Shown: positions 17,781 to 26,816 of the stretch, piece by piece
Layout of the letters: each line of letters begins with the position of its first letter
Position numbering within the stretch: the first letter of the stretch is position 1
From: Halobacteriales archaeon
GTDB taxonomy: Archaea; Halobacteriota; Halobacteria; Halobacteriales; SKSH01
Direction: 5' to 3'
Assembly (NCBI GenBank): GCA_007118145.1
Contig: SKSD01000026.1
Coordinates: forward strand, 1-64,000
Length of the DNA: 64,000 bases
Translations under genes and position numbers: made by a program
The notes under the pieces: model-generated
Database searches by the model: none
Told to the model about the DNA's origin: nothing
What the model saw: the letters and a program-made list of their open reading frames with translations, nothing else

Positions 17781-18506
17781 TCAGTCGATGTCGACCGTCC
17801 CATCGATCCCGTCGGTGTCGATATCACCGGTGATGGTGCTCGCCGTGAGATCACCGCCGACGTGCTCAACGGTGATATCCCCTGTCGTCGTCTCGATACT
17901 GACGTCGTCTGTGACATGGGTGACGGCGACGTCTCCGGTCGTCGAGTCTACCGTGACATTCCCTTCAATATTTTGGACTTGTACCTCACCGGTCGTCACC
18001 TCGATGGTGACATTACTATCGATGGTGTCGAGGAAGATATCGCCGGTCACCCCTTCGATCTCGGGTTCGCCACCGAGATTGGTCAGGTGGATCGAACCGG
18101 TCACGGTGGAGATCGTTCCGATGTCGATACCGGCTGGGATCAGTATATCGAGGTCGATCGATGGATCGGGTCTGAGTTGAATACCGAACAGCTCATTATC
18201 AACGTCGTCGGTGTCCACCTCGAGATGGAGCGTACCAGCCTCGATGTAATCATCGAGGGTGACTGCGGCGATGTCACCCTCGGTCGCTGCATGTTTCTCG
18301 CCATCTATCTCGACCTGATCACCGTCATGTGCTTCGATAGAGATTGAACCGATCCTGGTCGATACTGCCAGTTCAGTGATAGAGGAATTATCAATTGATG
18401 TCGTGAAGGTATCGGACACCGACCGCGCGGTCGATAGCCCGATACACCCGCTGATGCTCATGGAAACAGCCGTCAGCGTGGTACCGATGAATGCTCGTCT
18501 TTTCAT
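17781..18506 (-). CDS. DUF4097-type beta-repeat lipoprotein
   Basis: The 241-residue protein starts 'MKRRAFIGTTLTAVSMSISGCIGL': twin basic residues, a hydrophobic stretch and a lipobox ending at Cys, so it is probably exported and lipid-anchored outside the cell. The body is a series of short repeats with the pattern 'V.TxTGDI.(V/I)..V/I.G.(I/V)' ('EGVTGDIFLDTIDS', 'DSTTGDVAVTHVTD', 'ETTTGDITVEHVGG', 'STITGDIDTDGIDG'), the beta-solenoid-like repeat of DUF4097 proteins. A GTG three codons upstream (18515) is an alternative start. Upstream is AT-rich sequence (18520-18560) fitting its promoter. Function unknown. Confidence 0.85.
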   Translation of the reverse strand: MKRRAFIGTTLTAVSMSISGCIGLSTARSVSDTFTTSIDNSSITELAVSTRIGSISIEAHDGDQVEIDGEKHAATEGDIAAVTLDDYIEAGTLHLEVDTDDVDNELFGIQLRPDPSIDLDILIPAGIDIGTISTVTGSIHLTNLGGEPEIEGVTGDIFLDTIDSNVTIEVTTGEVQVQNIEGNVTVDSTTGDVAVTHVTDDVSIETTTGDITVEHVGGDLTASTITGDIDTDGIDGTVDID

Positions 18507-18675
18507 CGACAACACCTTCTGGAACGATTCACTTAACGAATCTGTTAGTTAAAATATGCGCTTAATGTAACGACAACCCGAACACCTTCGACAGTGGTAC
18601 CACTGTGGTGATAACGCATGCAGACTGCCGGATACTGAACGTTTTTCCCGCACATGGTGCAAACTAACAACTGCG

Positions 18676-19686
18676 ATGAGTCCCCTTGAGGAGACCACAC
18701 TGAACTTCGTGCCGCTTGGATTGACCGGCATCAAAACGTCTGCGATTCAGCTTGGGACGTGGCGATTTGGCAAGACCGCAGAAACCGGAGAGGTTGAGGT
18801 AGGTGAATCAGGTGCGCATGCACTCTTAGACGCATACGAGGCCGCCGGTGGCCGCTTCATCGATACTGCCGATGTCTATGGTGACGGTGACTCAGAGCGG
18901 TGGATCGGTGAGTGGCTCGCTGAGCGTGACCGGGAGGAGTTCACCATCGCATCGAAGATATTCTGGCAAATCCGTGATGGTGATCCGAACAGTCGGGGCA
19001 CGAACCGTAAGAATCTCAGATACCGCATCGAGCAGATTCTTGACCGGCTTAACTCAGATTATGTGGATGTACTCTACATCCACCGCTGGGATGATGACAC
19101 GACAGCCTACGAGATGATGAAGACACTCAATGGGTTGGTTGAGGAGGGTCAGGTGGATTACCTCGGTGCCTCGACGCTCCGCCCGAATGCGTGGAAGGTT
19201 GCCAAGGCGAATGAAATAGCGAAGCGGTATGGGTGGGAGCCGTTCACCGTGTTGCAGCCTCGATACAGCCTGGTGAATCGGGAGATCGAGGGTGATTATC
19301 TCGAGATGGCACGATCGTATGGTCTCGCCGTCTGTCCCTGGAGCCCGCTTGGCCAGGGGTTCCTCACGGGCAAGTACTCACGAGAGGAAGGGCTGATCGG
19401 AGAGTCACTCGCGGGGACATCGAGCAGGTTCAAAGAGCGCTATCTCACCGAGGAGAACTTTGATGTACACGATGTTCTCGATGCCGTCGCAGAGGAGGTG
19501 AATGCCTCACCGGCACAGGTAGCGTTGGCATGGCTGATGCATCGCGATGGTGTGAGCGCACCGATCGTGGGTGCACGGACCTTAGAGCAACTTGAGGAGA
19601 ACCTCGGGGCGGCCAATATCGATCTCACCCAGCGGCAGGTCGAGCGACTGAACGAAGCCAAGCCTGGACCGTACGATACCATCTGA
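18676..19686 (+). CDS. Aldo/keto reductase (second copy)
   Basis: The 336-residue protein has the complete aldo/keto reductase tetrad: Asp63 and Tyr68 in 'FIDTADVYGDG', Lys94 in 'IASKIF', and His136 in 'YIHRWD'. It also has the phosphate-binding segment 'SAPIVGARTLEQLEENLGAANI'. It is clearly related to the gene at 5570 but divergent, so it is not a recent duplication. The N-terminus 'MSPLEETTLNFVPLGLTGIKTSAIQLGTWRFGK' gives about 10 residues before the first conserved strand. Single gene, divergent from the DUF4097 lipoprotein. Substrate unknown. Confidence 0.93.
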   Translation: MSPLEETTLNFVPLGLTGIKTSAIQLGTWRFGKTAETGEVEVGESGAHALLDAYEAAGGRFIDTADVYGDGDSERWIGEWLAERDREEFTIASKIFWQIRDGDPNSRGTNRKNLRYRIEQILDRLNSDYVDVLYIHRWDDDTTAYEMMKTLNGLVEEGQVDYLGASTLRPNAWKVAKANEIAKRYGWEPFTVLQPRYSLVNREIEGDYLEMARSYGLAVCPWSPLGQGFLTGKYSREEGLIGESLAGTSSRFKERYLTEENFDVHDVLDAVAEEVNASPAQVALAWLMHRDGVSAPIVGARTLEQLEENLGAANIDLTQRQVERLNEAKPGPYDTI

Positions 19687-19755
19687 TACGGTCGCTCTTT
19701 CTCTACCAGGCAGAGTCTGATGACACGTGATACATGCTTATCTTAACAATGGTCG

Positions 19756-20265
19756 ATGCGTGTCAACATACATCGAGACATGCAGTTTGATGGTGAATCA
19801 ATCGAACGCCGAGATCTGATCGGAGCACTCCTCGCAGCCATCGCCGTCAATCTCGGTGGTGCCTCACCGGCGTTGCTCTTCGGCGCTGATACTGAGTGGT
19901 TCGAACGTCCGTGGATATACCCCCCAGAGGTGCTGTTCCCCATCGTGTGGACGATGCTGTTCACACTGATGGGCATCGCTGCCTTCATCATCTGGCGATA
20001 CGGTGTGAACCGCCGACGTGTACGGGTCGCCATCGGTCTGTTCGTCATACAGCTCATCCTTAATATCTCATGGACGCCAGCCTTCTTCGGTCTTCAAGAC
20101 GCTGGATTGAGTCTCGTCATCATCCTCGCCCTCTGGGTGGCAATTGTCGCGACTATCGTGGCATTTCATCGGGTGCGACGGATCGCTGCATGGTTGCTCA
20201 TCCCCTACCTCGTCTGGGTCACATTCGCTACCTATCTCAACTACCTCATTTACATCGGTGGGTAA
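19756..20265 (+). CDS. tspO: TspO/MBR family membrane protein
   Basis: The ~169-residue protein has the five-helix pattern and the tryptophan-rich signature of TspO (peripheral benzodiazepine receptor-like proteins): 'PPEVLFPIVWTMLFTLMGIAAFIIW', 'NISWTPAFFGLQDAGLSL' and 'IPYLVWVTFATYLNYLIY'. TspO proteins bind porphyrins and isoprenoid-derived ligands and act in tetrapyrrole, pigment and stress responses. In light-using haloarchaea a link with retinal or carotenoid pigment control is plausible but unproven. ATG 19756 gives a short basic leader; ATG 19780 ('MQFDGES') is an equally good start. Confidence 0.88.
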   Translation: MRVNIHRDMQFDGESIERRDLIGALLAAIAVNLGGASPALLFGADTEWFERPWIYPPEVLFPIVWTMLFTLMGIAAFIIWRYGVNRRRVRVAIGLFVIQLILNISWTPAFFGLQDAGLSLVIILALWVAIVATIVAFHRVRRIAAWLLIPYLVWVTFATYLNYLIYIGG

Positions 20266-20313
20266 GCGAATCCTCCATCCAGCTATTTGGTGCTTGTCTG
20301 TGAAGTAGGTCAT

Positions 20314-20784
20314 ATGGTGGATACGGTACTCGTCCCGAACGAGGGATCTCCACTGTCTGAGAAGGCGCTGAAGCTGGCTCTCACTGATTATCCCGACGCC
20401 GAGGTGATCGTCTTGTATGTGATGGACCCACTCGGGTCGGGTATGAGTATCATCGATGTGATGCGACCGAAGTTCAAAGATGGTGCACCCCCGGGTTCTG
20501 TCACACCTGAGTACTGGAGGGAGTGGCGCGACCGCTCAGAGCAAAACGCTGACAAGGTGTTCGACGATGCTCGGGCAATCGCCCATGATCACGAGCGACG
20601 CATCACGACCGTACTCGAATTCGGCGATCCTGCAGACGTCATCGTCGAATACGCTGAAGCACATGGCGTCGACCGGATAGTCATGGGGAGTCACTGTCGT
20701 TCCATCACCGACCGATTCCTTCTCGGCAGTGTCGCAGAGACCGTAGTCGAACGCGCACCTGCACCCGTTATCATCGTCCGATAG
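20314..20784 (+). CDS. Universal stress protein (UspA family)
   Basis: The 156-residue protein has the N-terminal 'MVDTVLVPNEGSPLSEKALKLAL' and the C-terminal ATP-binding loop 'DRIVMGSHCRSITDRFLLGSVAETVVERAPAPVIIVR', the G-x2-G-x9-G(S/T) pattern of ATP-binding Usp domains. The insertion between strands 2 and 3 (residues about 45-85) is normal for haloarchaeal members. It acts in the cytosol; these proteins bind ATP and are induced under stress. The ATG at 20314 is preferred over an in-frame TTG at 20287. Monocistronic. Confidence 0.92.
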   Translation: MVDTVLVPNEGSPLSEKALKLALTDYPDAEVIVLYVMDPLGSGMSIIDVMRPKFKDGAPPGSVTPEYWREWRDRSEQNADKVFDDARAIAHDHERRITTVLEFGDPADVIVEYAEAHGVDRIVMGSHCRSITDRFLLGSVAETVVERAPAPVIIVR

Positions 20785-20831
20785 TTCGTATCCACGTCCA
20801 ATCAGCCTATAGTCGGCGGTCGTCTTGCCAC

Positions 20832-21806
20832 CTACTGAAACGGAAGGGTCACACCGAGTTCAGCATGCTGGGCCCTCTCGAAGAGATGCTCACTGACGAC
20901 CGCATCGAAGACAGCCGATCCGACACTCTCGACGAGGACGATGCCACCGCCCTCCGTGCGTCCGATATCTCCCGTGATTAGGCCACCGAGCGGTGCGATC
21001 TTGTCGGGGTCGATGTCGGCTAGCCCGATATCACCCGTGTGGGCCACCTCTTCCGGAACATCGCCGAATACCTGGATGGCATCCTCCACGACGGCCGCCT
21101 CGATCTCTTGCATCTCGGGGGTGAAAGCCCCGACGGCGATCACGATCACGTCTGACTCGAGTGCTGCACGGGGAAATACCGGCTCGTTGCTCGTGGTCGC
21201 AGTGACGACGATATCGGCTCCCTCGACAGCTGCCACTGGCGACTCGACGGCCCGGGCAGGTATGCCCTCATCGACGAGATCTTCAGCACATACCTCTCGA
21301 GACATACTTGGGGAGTAGACGCGAACCTCATCGACCCCACAACCATGTGCGATCGCCCGGGTTTGCCAGCGTGCCTGTTGGCCTGCACCGAGGACACCCA
21401 GTGTCACTGGTCCATCACACAATGCACGCGCTGCGACTCCCCCGACACACCCCGTCCGAGCATCCGTGATGCGAGTCCCATCAAGTAACCCGAGGGCTTG
21501 ACCCGTGCGAGCATCGATGATGAGGATGGATCCCTGAATCGTCGGTAATCCACGCTTTCGGTTCCCCTCGAACAGACCGACCAGCTTCGTCACGAAGTAC
21601 TGACTCCCATGGACATATGCTGGCATGACCAGTCCCGTCCCGAGTGGATGGTCATTCTCCAAACCGACTCCGAGGGGAAGATGTGGCCGTTGTGGTCGTT
21701 CAATAGTCCCTTGATACTGTGCGATCAGGCCGCCTTCGACCACGTCGAGGAGCTCTCCGATGTCGAGCACCTCGGCGATATCGTCATCGGTCAGGACGCG
21801 TAACAT
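20832..21806 (-). CDS. Ornithine cyclodeaminase/mu-crystallin family protein
   Basis: The ~324-residue protein starts 'MLRVLTDDDIAEVLDIGELLDVVEGGL', typical of the family, and carries the Rossmann motif 'TLGVLGAGQQARWQTRAI' for NAD(P). Also visible are 'DIVVTATTSNEPVF' and the 'DKIAPLGGLITGDIGR' segment near the C-terminus. Members include ornithine cyclodeaminase, archaeal alanine dehydrogenase and ketimine reductases, so the precise reaction is uncertain. A longer start at 21842 exists but adds a His/Asp-rich tail. It is divergent from two DAO-type flavoenzymes, suggesting a shared role in amino- or imino-acid catabolism. Confidence 0.88.
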   Translation of the reverse strand: MLRVLTDDDIAEVLDIGELLDVVEGGLIAQYQGTIERPQRPHLPLGVGLENDHPLGTGLVMPAYVHGSQYFVTKLVGLFEGNRKRGLPTIQGSILIIDARTGQALGLLDGTRITDARTGCVGGVAARALCDGPVTLGVLGAGQQARWQTRAIAHGCGVDEVRVYSPSMSREVCAEDLVDEGIPARAVESPVAAVEGADIVVTATTSNEPVFPRAALESDVIVIAVGAFTPEMQEIEAAVVEDAIQVFGDVPEEVAHTGDIGLADIDPDKIAPLGGLITGDIGRTEGGGIVLVESVGSAVFDAVVSEHLFERAQHAELGVTLPFQ

Positions 21807-21902
21807 GGGCGAATCGTGTGAGTCATCGTGGTGTGATGCCATCTGCCTTTCCGTGCTGATTGAGCAACACTCCTTTGGCGATACTCGCCTTGCTAGGGGG
21901 TA

Positions 21903-23051
21903 ATGGCGTCGGTCGTGATCGGTGGTGGGATCATCGGTGTGGCATGTGCCTATTATCTCGCCAGGCGAGGTGAGTCGGTGACCCTGTGTGAACGGGGTGC
22001 ACTCGGCATGGAAAGCACCGGTCGTTCTGCCGGGGGGATCCGTAAACAGTTCTCGACACCTATCAACGTCGAGCTCTCAAAGCGTAGTGCCGAAGTGTGG
22101 GAGTCGTTCAACTCCCACTTCGGTGTCGATATCGCCTACAGACAGGCAGGATACCTCTATCTCGCACGCGAGGAAGCGACGCTCGAACAGTTCAAGGAGA
22201 CAGTCGCCATGCATCATGACCTCGGCGTGGACACGCAGTTGTTGAGCCCATCTGCAGCTCGAGAGATCTGTCCTGCACTCAACGACGATCGTTTCCTTGG
22301 TGCCACCTATCTCAATACCGATGGTTTTGCAGATCCGTATCTCGCGGTTCAGGGGTTTGCCACAGCTGCCCGTGATGCTGGCGCCGAAATCAGAACCAGA
22401 ACACCGGTCTCCGATATCATCGTCTCAGACGGGCAGGTACATGGGGTGGTCACCAACGGGGAGCGACTCGAGGCAGATACGGTCGTGAACGCGACCGGTG
22501 GATGGTTGGCAGCCGTGTCATCGCTGGTGGGTGTAGAGCTGCCCGTCTCACCTCGACGTAGACAGATTGTCACCGTCGAACCAGAGCTACCCATCCCCGA
22601 GGACGTTCCCCTGACGATCGATCACGATACGGGGTTGTACTTCCGCCCGGAACGTGACGGGCTTGCCATCGTGGGGGGTCACCTCGACCACGCCGATCCC
22701 GCCGTCGATCCTGATGCATACCGACGAGAGTTCGATCTCGAGTGGGCTGTTGATGTACTCGAACTGGCAGGCGACGTGGCGGCGTACTTCGGACCGGAGA
22801 CTCACCTCAGGGACGGTTGGGCAGGGCTGTATGCGGTCACGCCTGATCATCATCCGATCATCGACGAGGTCATCCCGGGATTCGTCGTCGCTGGTGGCTT
22901 CTCCGGTCACGGGTTTCAACACGCACCGGCGACCGGCCAGCTCGTCGCCGAGTTGGTACTCGATGAGACAGTGAGTTCGATCAATATCGGGCCATTGAGC
23001 GTTGACCGATTTGACAGCGGCGAGCTCCATGTCGAACGTAATGTCACCTAG
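21903..23051 (+). CDS. DAO-type FAD-dependent amine/amino-acid oxidoreductase (sarcosine oxidase beta-like)
   Basis: The 382-residue protein begins with the FAD-binding motif 'VVIGGGIIGVACAYYLARRGESVTLCERG' and has 'STGRSAGGIRKQF', typical of the sarcosine/dimethylglycine/D-amino-acid dehydrogenase branch. The C-terminal 'DGWAGLYAVTPDHHPIIDEV' and 'GGFSGHGFQHAPATGQLVAELVL' complete the FAD site. It likely oxidises a secondary amine or amino acid to an imine. It is the first of two tandem members (the next starts 89 nt downstream) and is divergent from an ornithine cyclodeaminase-like gene, a context consistent with imine or imino-acid metabolism. Confidence 0.9.
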   Translation: MASVVIGGGIIGVACAYYLARRGESVTLCERGALGMESTGRSAGGIRKQFSTPINVELSKRSAEVWESFNSHFGVDIAYRQAGYLYLAREEATLEQFKETVAMHHDLGVDTQLLSPSAAREICPALNDDRFLGATYLNTDGFADPYLAVQGFATAARDAGAEIRTRTPVSDIIVSDGQVHGVVTNGERLEADTVVNATGGWLAAVSSLVGVELPVSPRRRQIVTVEPELPIPEDVPLTIDHDTGLYFRPERDGLAIVGGHLDHADPAVDPDAYRREFDLEWAVDVLELAGDVAAYFGPETHLRDGWAGLYAVTPDHHPIIDEVIPGFVVAGGFSGHGFQHAPATGQLVAELVLDETVSSINIGPLSVDRFDSGELHVERNVT

Positions 23052-23140
23052 TTCACCCATGACTCGCCAAGGTTCGAACGAGGCTGGACGACGCCGACAA
23101 CGGTTGACTCATCACTGGTGCACATGTACATCGTGAGACG

Positions 23141-24283
23141 ATGAGATCGGTCGCCATCATCGGTGGTGGTATCACCGGTGTCACACTCGCCAATTGGCTC
23201 GTCGAGCGTGGCCACGAGGTGCGGTTGATCGAACGACGCGGTCTCGGAGCTGGCACCACTGGGAAATCGATCGGCTGCTTCATCTCCTACCTCGCAGTGG
23301 ATGATGCATATCGTCCACTGGTCGAGCGCACATGGGATATCTACGAGCCACTTGTCGATGATGGCTCCCTCGACTATCACCGCAACGGGTTCGTGAAGCT
23401 GGCAACCTCGAACACATATGCCACGCAACTCACAGAGGAGGCCACAGCGGTTGATGAGCTGGAGATCCCGTTCGAATGGCTCGATCCAACCGATGTCGAT
23501 CGCTTCGGTGTGACCGAGGAGGCAGCCATCGCAGGTGCGCTCTATTATCCCCGTATCGGCAGGCTCGACCCTGGCGAGCTCGTTGCCCAGTTCGCCGACA
23601 CAGCTCGTGCAGGTGGTGCGGACTTCATCCTTGACACGACGGTCGAGGAGATCTTGCTCGACGGGGAGTCTATCCGTGGTGTCAAGACGTCGAAAGGAAC
23701 CATCCATGCAGACTTGGTGGTCAACGCGGCAGGGCCATGGGCACCGATGATAAACGATCTCGTCGGCGTCGAGGTACCCCTGCGTCACACGCTCGCACCG
23801 ATCCTTACCCTCGAGACGGACACGTTCCTCGATCTACCCACCATCATGTGTGAAGACGGTCTCTACCTCACCGGTGAGCGCTCAAAGACAGTGCTCGCGG
23901 GCCATTCGCCACACGAGTCCGCCGTTGCGTCTGTCTGGGAGCAAGCCACCCTCGAAGACCCAGACCGCATTGACCGCGTCGGCCGGGGGGCAGCCGGTGA
24001 GTCATTCCGAATCCGTGTCGCTCTTGAGGCCGAGGGTATCGTACCCGCACTCGCCGATGCAACGGTGGCAAACGAATGGTGTGGCCTTCGGTGTATGACG
24101 CCAGACGAGTTCCCAGTCGCGGGATCCACATCGGTCGATGGCTATCTTCTTGCGACCGGTATGAGCGGTGTGGGAATCACCGTCGCACCTGCGGTGTCAG
24201 AGGCGGTTGTATCACTCATCGAGACAGGGTCGTTACCACGTCGATGCTCACAGCTGACACCTGAGCGATTCGCACAAAGGTGA
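23141..24283 (+). CDS. DAO-type FAD-dependent oxidoreductase (tandem paralogue)
   Basis: The 380-residue protein opens 'MRSVAIIGGGITGVTLANWLVERGHEVRLIERRGLGAGTTGKSIG' (FAD dinucleotide motif). Its C-terminus 'EWCGLRCMTPDEFPVAGSTSVDGYLLATGMSGVGITVAPAVSEAVV' is the matching FAD-contacting block. Sequence outside the FAD motifs differs clearly from the neighbour at 21903, so the substrates probably differ. The two are on the same strand and likely co-transcribed. The family acts on glycine, sarcosine, proline or D-amino acids; nothing here decides which. Confidence 0.88.
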   Translation: MRSVAIIGGGITGVTLANWLVERGHEVRLIERRGLGAGTTGKSIGCFISYLAVDDAYRPLVERTWDIYEPLVDDGSLDYHRNGFVKLATSNTYATQLTEEATAVDELEIPFEWLDPTDVDRFGVTEEAAIAGALYYPRIGRLDPGELVAQFADTARAGGADFILDTTVEEILLDGESIRGVKTSKGTIHADLVVNAAGPWAPMINDLVGVEVPLRHTLAPILTLETDTFLDLPTIMCEDGLYLTGERSKTVLAGHSPHESAVASVWEQATLEDPDRIDRVGRGAAGESFRIRVALEAEGIVPALADATVANEWCGLRCMTPDEFPVAGSTSVDGYLLATGMSGVGITVAPAVSEAVVSLIETGSLPRRCSQLTPERFAQR

Positions 24284-24302
24284 GTGAGCAACAAGAGGTG
24301 GC

Positions 24303-24629
24303 TCAGTCGACCGTCTCGAGCTCCTCTATCTCCTCTTCTGACCAGTGATAGAACGTCTCATCAATCTCCTTCAATGTCTCGACACACTCGTTATAGGCTT
24401 CCTTCGCATCGCCGATGTATGGGTCGTCTGGATTTTCCTCGATCCACGCTCTGAGGTCTGCAAGCCCCCTCGGCGAGTAGGTATCGATGCTACCGACACG
24501 CTCGATCAACTTGAGCTTGCGATCTTCCTGGCGCATCGTCCTGACGAGTGCCCACGAGGCGATACCCCAGAACGCGATGATCGCCACGCCCATACCGATC
24601 CAGGTCTCGACGGTGATCGCTTCAGTCAT
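24303..24629 (-). CDS. Small single-pass membrane protein, probable accessory subunit of the SNF symporter
   Basis: The 108-residue protein has one N-terminal membrane helix ('WIGMGVAIIAFWGIASWALVRTM', about residues 10-32). A charged, Glu/Asp-rich cytoplasmic tail follows ('EENPDDPYIGDAKEAYNECVETLKEIDETFYHWSEEEIEELE'). Its ATG overlaps the last base of the symporter gene (TGATG), so the two are translated together. In bacteria the methionine/alanine SNF transporter MetP needs a small membrane partner, MetS, which makes an analogous accessory role likely; sequence similarity to MetS itself is not evident. Confidence 0.75.
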   Translation of the reverse strand: MTEAITVETWIGMGVAIIAFWGIASWALVRTMRQEDRKLKLIERVGSIDTYSPRGLADLRAWIEENPDDPYIGDAKEAYNECVETLKEIDETFYHWSEEEIEELETVD

Positions 24630-26089
24630 CAGTCATCACCTCCTGCTGGTGCTGTCCCAGCCTGGGGTTGGTTGCGACCCTCGACGTACCGCATGACGAG
24701 GTAGCCGACGATCGGGAAGGTTACGAGGACGATCATCCCGGCGATCATGATGTCCTCGCCGAAGTTATCCCAGGCGAAGTATGCCATGATGAAGATCATC
24801 ACGAACGGGATGAGGTACTTGATGATCGGGTTCCAGATCGGCCCAACGTAGATGCCTGCGTTGCGATTGACAGAGAGCACGCGAAGGCGTTCCGGCCCGA
24901 GGAACCACCCGATGGCGATGATGATCGCCAACGTTGCCAGCGGGAGACCCCAGTTGGCGAACGTCAGGTCGGCGAAGTCAAGGAAGTCGACTGAGTACGC
25001 ACTCGGGAGTCCGAACAACCAGATCAGACCACAGACGGCGATGACGGTCTGACCACGTGACATCCTCGTCTCCTCTGAGATGGTCGTGACGAGCACCTCG
25101 GTGATCAAGATGGCAGAGGTGATTGCGGCGAGGAAGAACCCGGCGAAAAAGACGATTGCCCAGGCTGCCCCGGCGGGCATCTCCGGGAAGACCTGGACGA
25201 GCGAGACGAACGTCAACCCGACCCCACCCTCGGGTGGAAGGCCGAATGCGAACACCAGCGGGAAGATCGCGAACGCGGCCAGGATACCGATCGAAGCCTC
25301 ACCGAGTGCGGTGAACACACCACCGCCAAGTGGGGCATCGTCGTGTTCGCGCAGGTAGCTCCCGATGGTGATGGCGATACCCCAACCGAGGCCGGTCGAG
25401 AACAGTGCCTGACCGAGGGCAGCGATCCAGGTATCTGACTGTCCAAGGTACTCCCACTGGACGGTGAACGTAAACGCAAGTCCCTCAGCTGCACCGGGCA
25501 GTGTCACCGCCCGGATGGCGATGGCTGCCATCGCGATCACCAGTGCGGGTACCGCGATGAGGACGACCCGCTCGATACCTCGCCGGATACCGAAGTAAAG
25601 CACCGTCGCCACCAGACCGACGACGATCGTGTGCATCGCTATCATCATCGCTGGATCGGCGAAGAACGAGTCGAGGAAGGTCTCCGCATTGAACCCTGGG
25701 TCGGTGAAGGTGAAGAGGAACGAGTGGAGCATGTAATAAAGCGTCCAACCGACCACCGGTGCGTAGTAGGTCATCAACGCGAAGTTGACCAACACGACCA
25801 CCAGACCGAGTCCAACCAATCCGCCCGTGCCGACGGCTTCTCGTACCGAACCGATGACACCCTTGCCTGCGTAACGACCGAGTGCGACCTCGGCCATGAG
25901 CCCTGGGATAGCGATGAGGAAGAGCAGGATGAGGAAGGCAAGGATGAACGCGCCTCCACCGTGTTCACCGGTCACGAAAGGAAACCGCCAGATGTTTCCA
26001 ACGCCGACCATGGCGCCGATCATTGCCATGAGGAACCCGAAGCGGGTACCCCATTCAGCCCGGGTGAGTTTTGGTTCTGCGTTTGACAC
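24629..26089 (-). CDS. SNF family sodium-dependent symporter
   Basis: The 486-residue protein has about 12 membrane helices and the family signature right after a short N-terminus: 'EWGTRFGFLMAMIGAMVGVGNIWRFPFVTGEHGGGAFILAFL', which holds the Na+ and substrate sites of neurotransmitter:sodium symporters (LeuT fold). Also visible is 'ITIGSYLREHDDAPLGG'. It probably takes up an amino acid or related solute with Na+. It is the first gene of a two-gene operon with the small membrane protein at 24303. The AT-rich sequence at 26125-26155 just upstream could be its promoter. Confidence 0.92.
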   Translation of the reverse strand: MSNAEPKLTRAEWGTRFGFLMAMIGAMVGVGNIWRFPFVTGEHGGGAFILAFLILLFLIAIPGLMAEVALGRYAGKGVIGSVREAVGTGGLVGLGLVVVLVNFALMTYYAPVVGWTLYYMLHSFLFTFTDPGFNAETFLDSFFADPAMMIAMHTIVVGLVATVLYFGIRRGIERVVLIAVPALVIAMAAIAIRAVTLPGAAEGLAFTFTVQWEYLGQSDTWIAALGQALFSTGLGWGIAITIGSYLREHDDAPLGGGVFTALGEASIGILAAFAIFPLVFAFGLPPEGGVGLTFVSLVQVFPEMPAGAAWAIVFFAGFFLAAITSAILITEVLVTTISEETRMSRGQTVIAVCGLIWLFGLPSAYSVDFLDFADLTFANWGLPLATLAIIIAIGWFLGPERLRVLSVNRNAGIYVGPIWNPIIKYLIPFVMIFIMAYFAWDNFGEDIMIAGMIVLVTFPIVGYLVMRYVEGRNQPQAGTAPAGGDD

Positions 26090-26221
26090 AGGGTATCACC
26101 CTATAGTAGTGTTCTCATAGATGTGTAATCAATTTTACCTAAAATGGTCTAAATTGCCGCTAGTGGTACTCACGTGCTCCTACTGCGCTTTTCAGAGGGT
26201 CGATTCGTAAGATTCTGCCGC

Positions 26222-26653
26222 CTACAGGCGAAGATGTGCAGGCTCGGTCGCATCGATGAGTTCGAGTTGTTCAAGCAAGCCGAGTCGATCCTCTTCGATC
26301 CAAATTTCTTTGATCTGGTCTTCCTCGATACGATACATCGCCTGCCCCGTCCAACTCGCCTTGAGCCCGGTTGGTTCGACACCCTTGTACTCGCCGGTAT
26401 GCGTCCCTCTGGCTGTATAGCGGATACTCACGAGATCACCATCTGCGACGACCGCATGCGTCTCCCCGTTGTAATCCGGGAAGGCGGTGAAGTGACGCTC
26501 AAGCCGCTCGATCACCCGCTCGGCACCATGTACCTGTTCGTGTACCCCATGTTCGACGACATCCTCAGCAAGCAGTTCGGCCAGGGCTTCGTGATCACGA
26601 TCGTTGAACGCTGTGAGGTAGCGATTGATGACGTCTGTGGTTGCCTCTGGCAT
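26222..26653 (-). CDS. SnoaL-like ester cyclase family protein
   Basis: The 143-residue protein reads 'VINRYLTAFNDRDHEALAELLAEDVVEHGVHEQVHGAERVIERLERHFTAFPDYNGETHAVVADGDLVSIRYTARGTHTGEYKGVEPTG'. This is the typical sequence course of SnoaL-like 'ester cyclase' proteins, including the 'G.H.G...G..PTG' motif shared with polyketide cyclases. The true ligand in haloarchaea is unknown. Single gene on the minus strand, with an AT-rich upstream region (26690-26760). Confidence 0.85.
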   Translation of the reverse strand: MPEATTDVINRYLTAFNDRDHEALAELLAEDVVEHGVHEQVHGAERVIERLERHFTAFPDYNGETHAVVADGDLVSIRYTARGTHTGEYKGVEPTGLKASWTGQAMYRIEEDQIKEIWIEEDRLGLLEQLELIDATEPAHLRL

Positions 26654-26793
26654 TGCACAGACTACATCGTTTGCAAGTCAGATAAAGTTGTGTCTGCATC
26701 GAGGATACCAGCCATACCTGGTTCGATCGGTTGGGGTGTACATTAGTAAATCACGGGACAAAGAACTGTATCTCAGAGAGCGAACCTTTTTGT

Positions 26794-26809
26794 TTTAGGT
26801 AACCCTAAA
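26794..26809. promoter_or_regulatory. DtxR/SirR-like operator palindrome upstream of DUF7331-like gene
   Basis: The sequence TTTAGG-TAAC-CCTAAA is a perfect 6-bp inverted repeat with a 4-base centre, located 8 bases before the ATG at 26817. It resembles the TTAGG..CCTAA core recognised by DtxR-family metal-dependent repressors (iron or manganese) in bacteria and haloarchaea. Its position over the transcription start of a leaderless gene would suit repression. Assignment is by resemblance only. Confidence 0.5.
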
Positions 26810-26816
26810 CCAGGTG

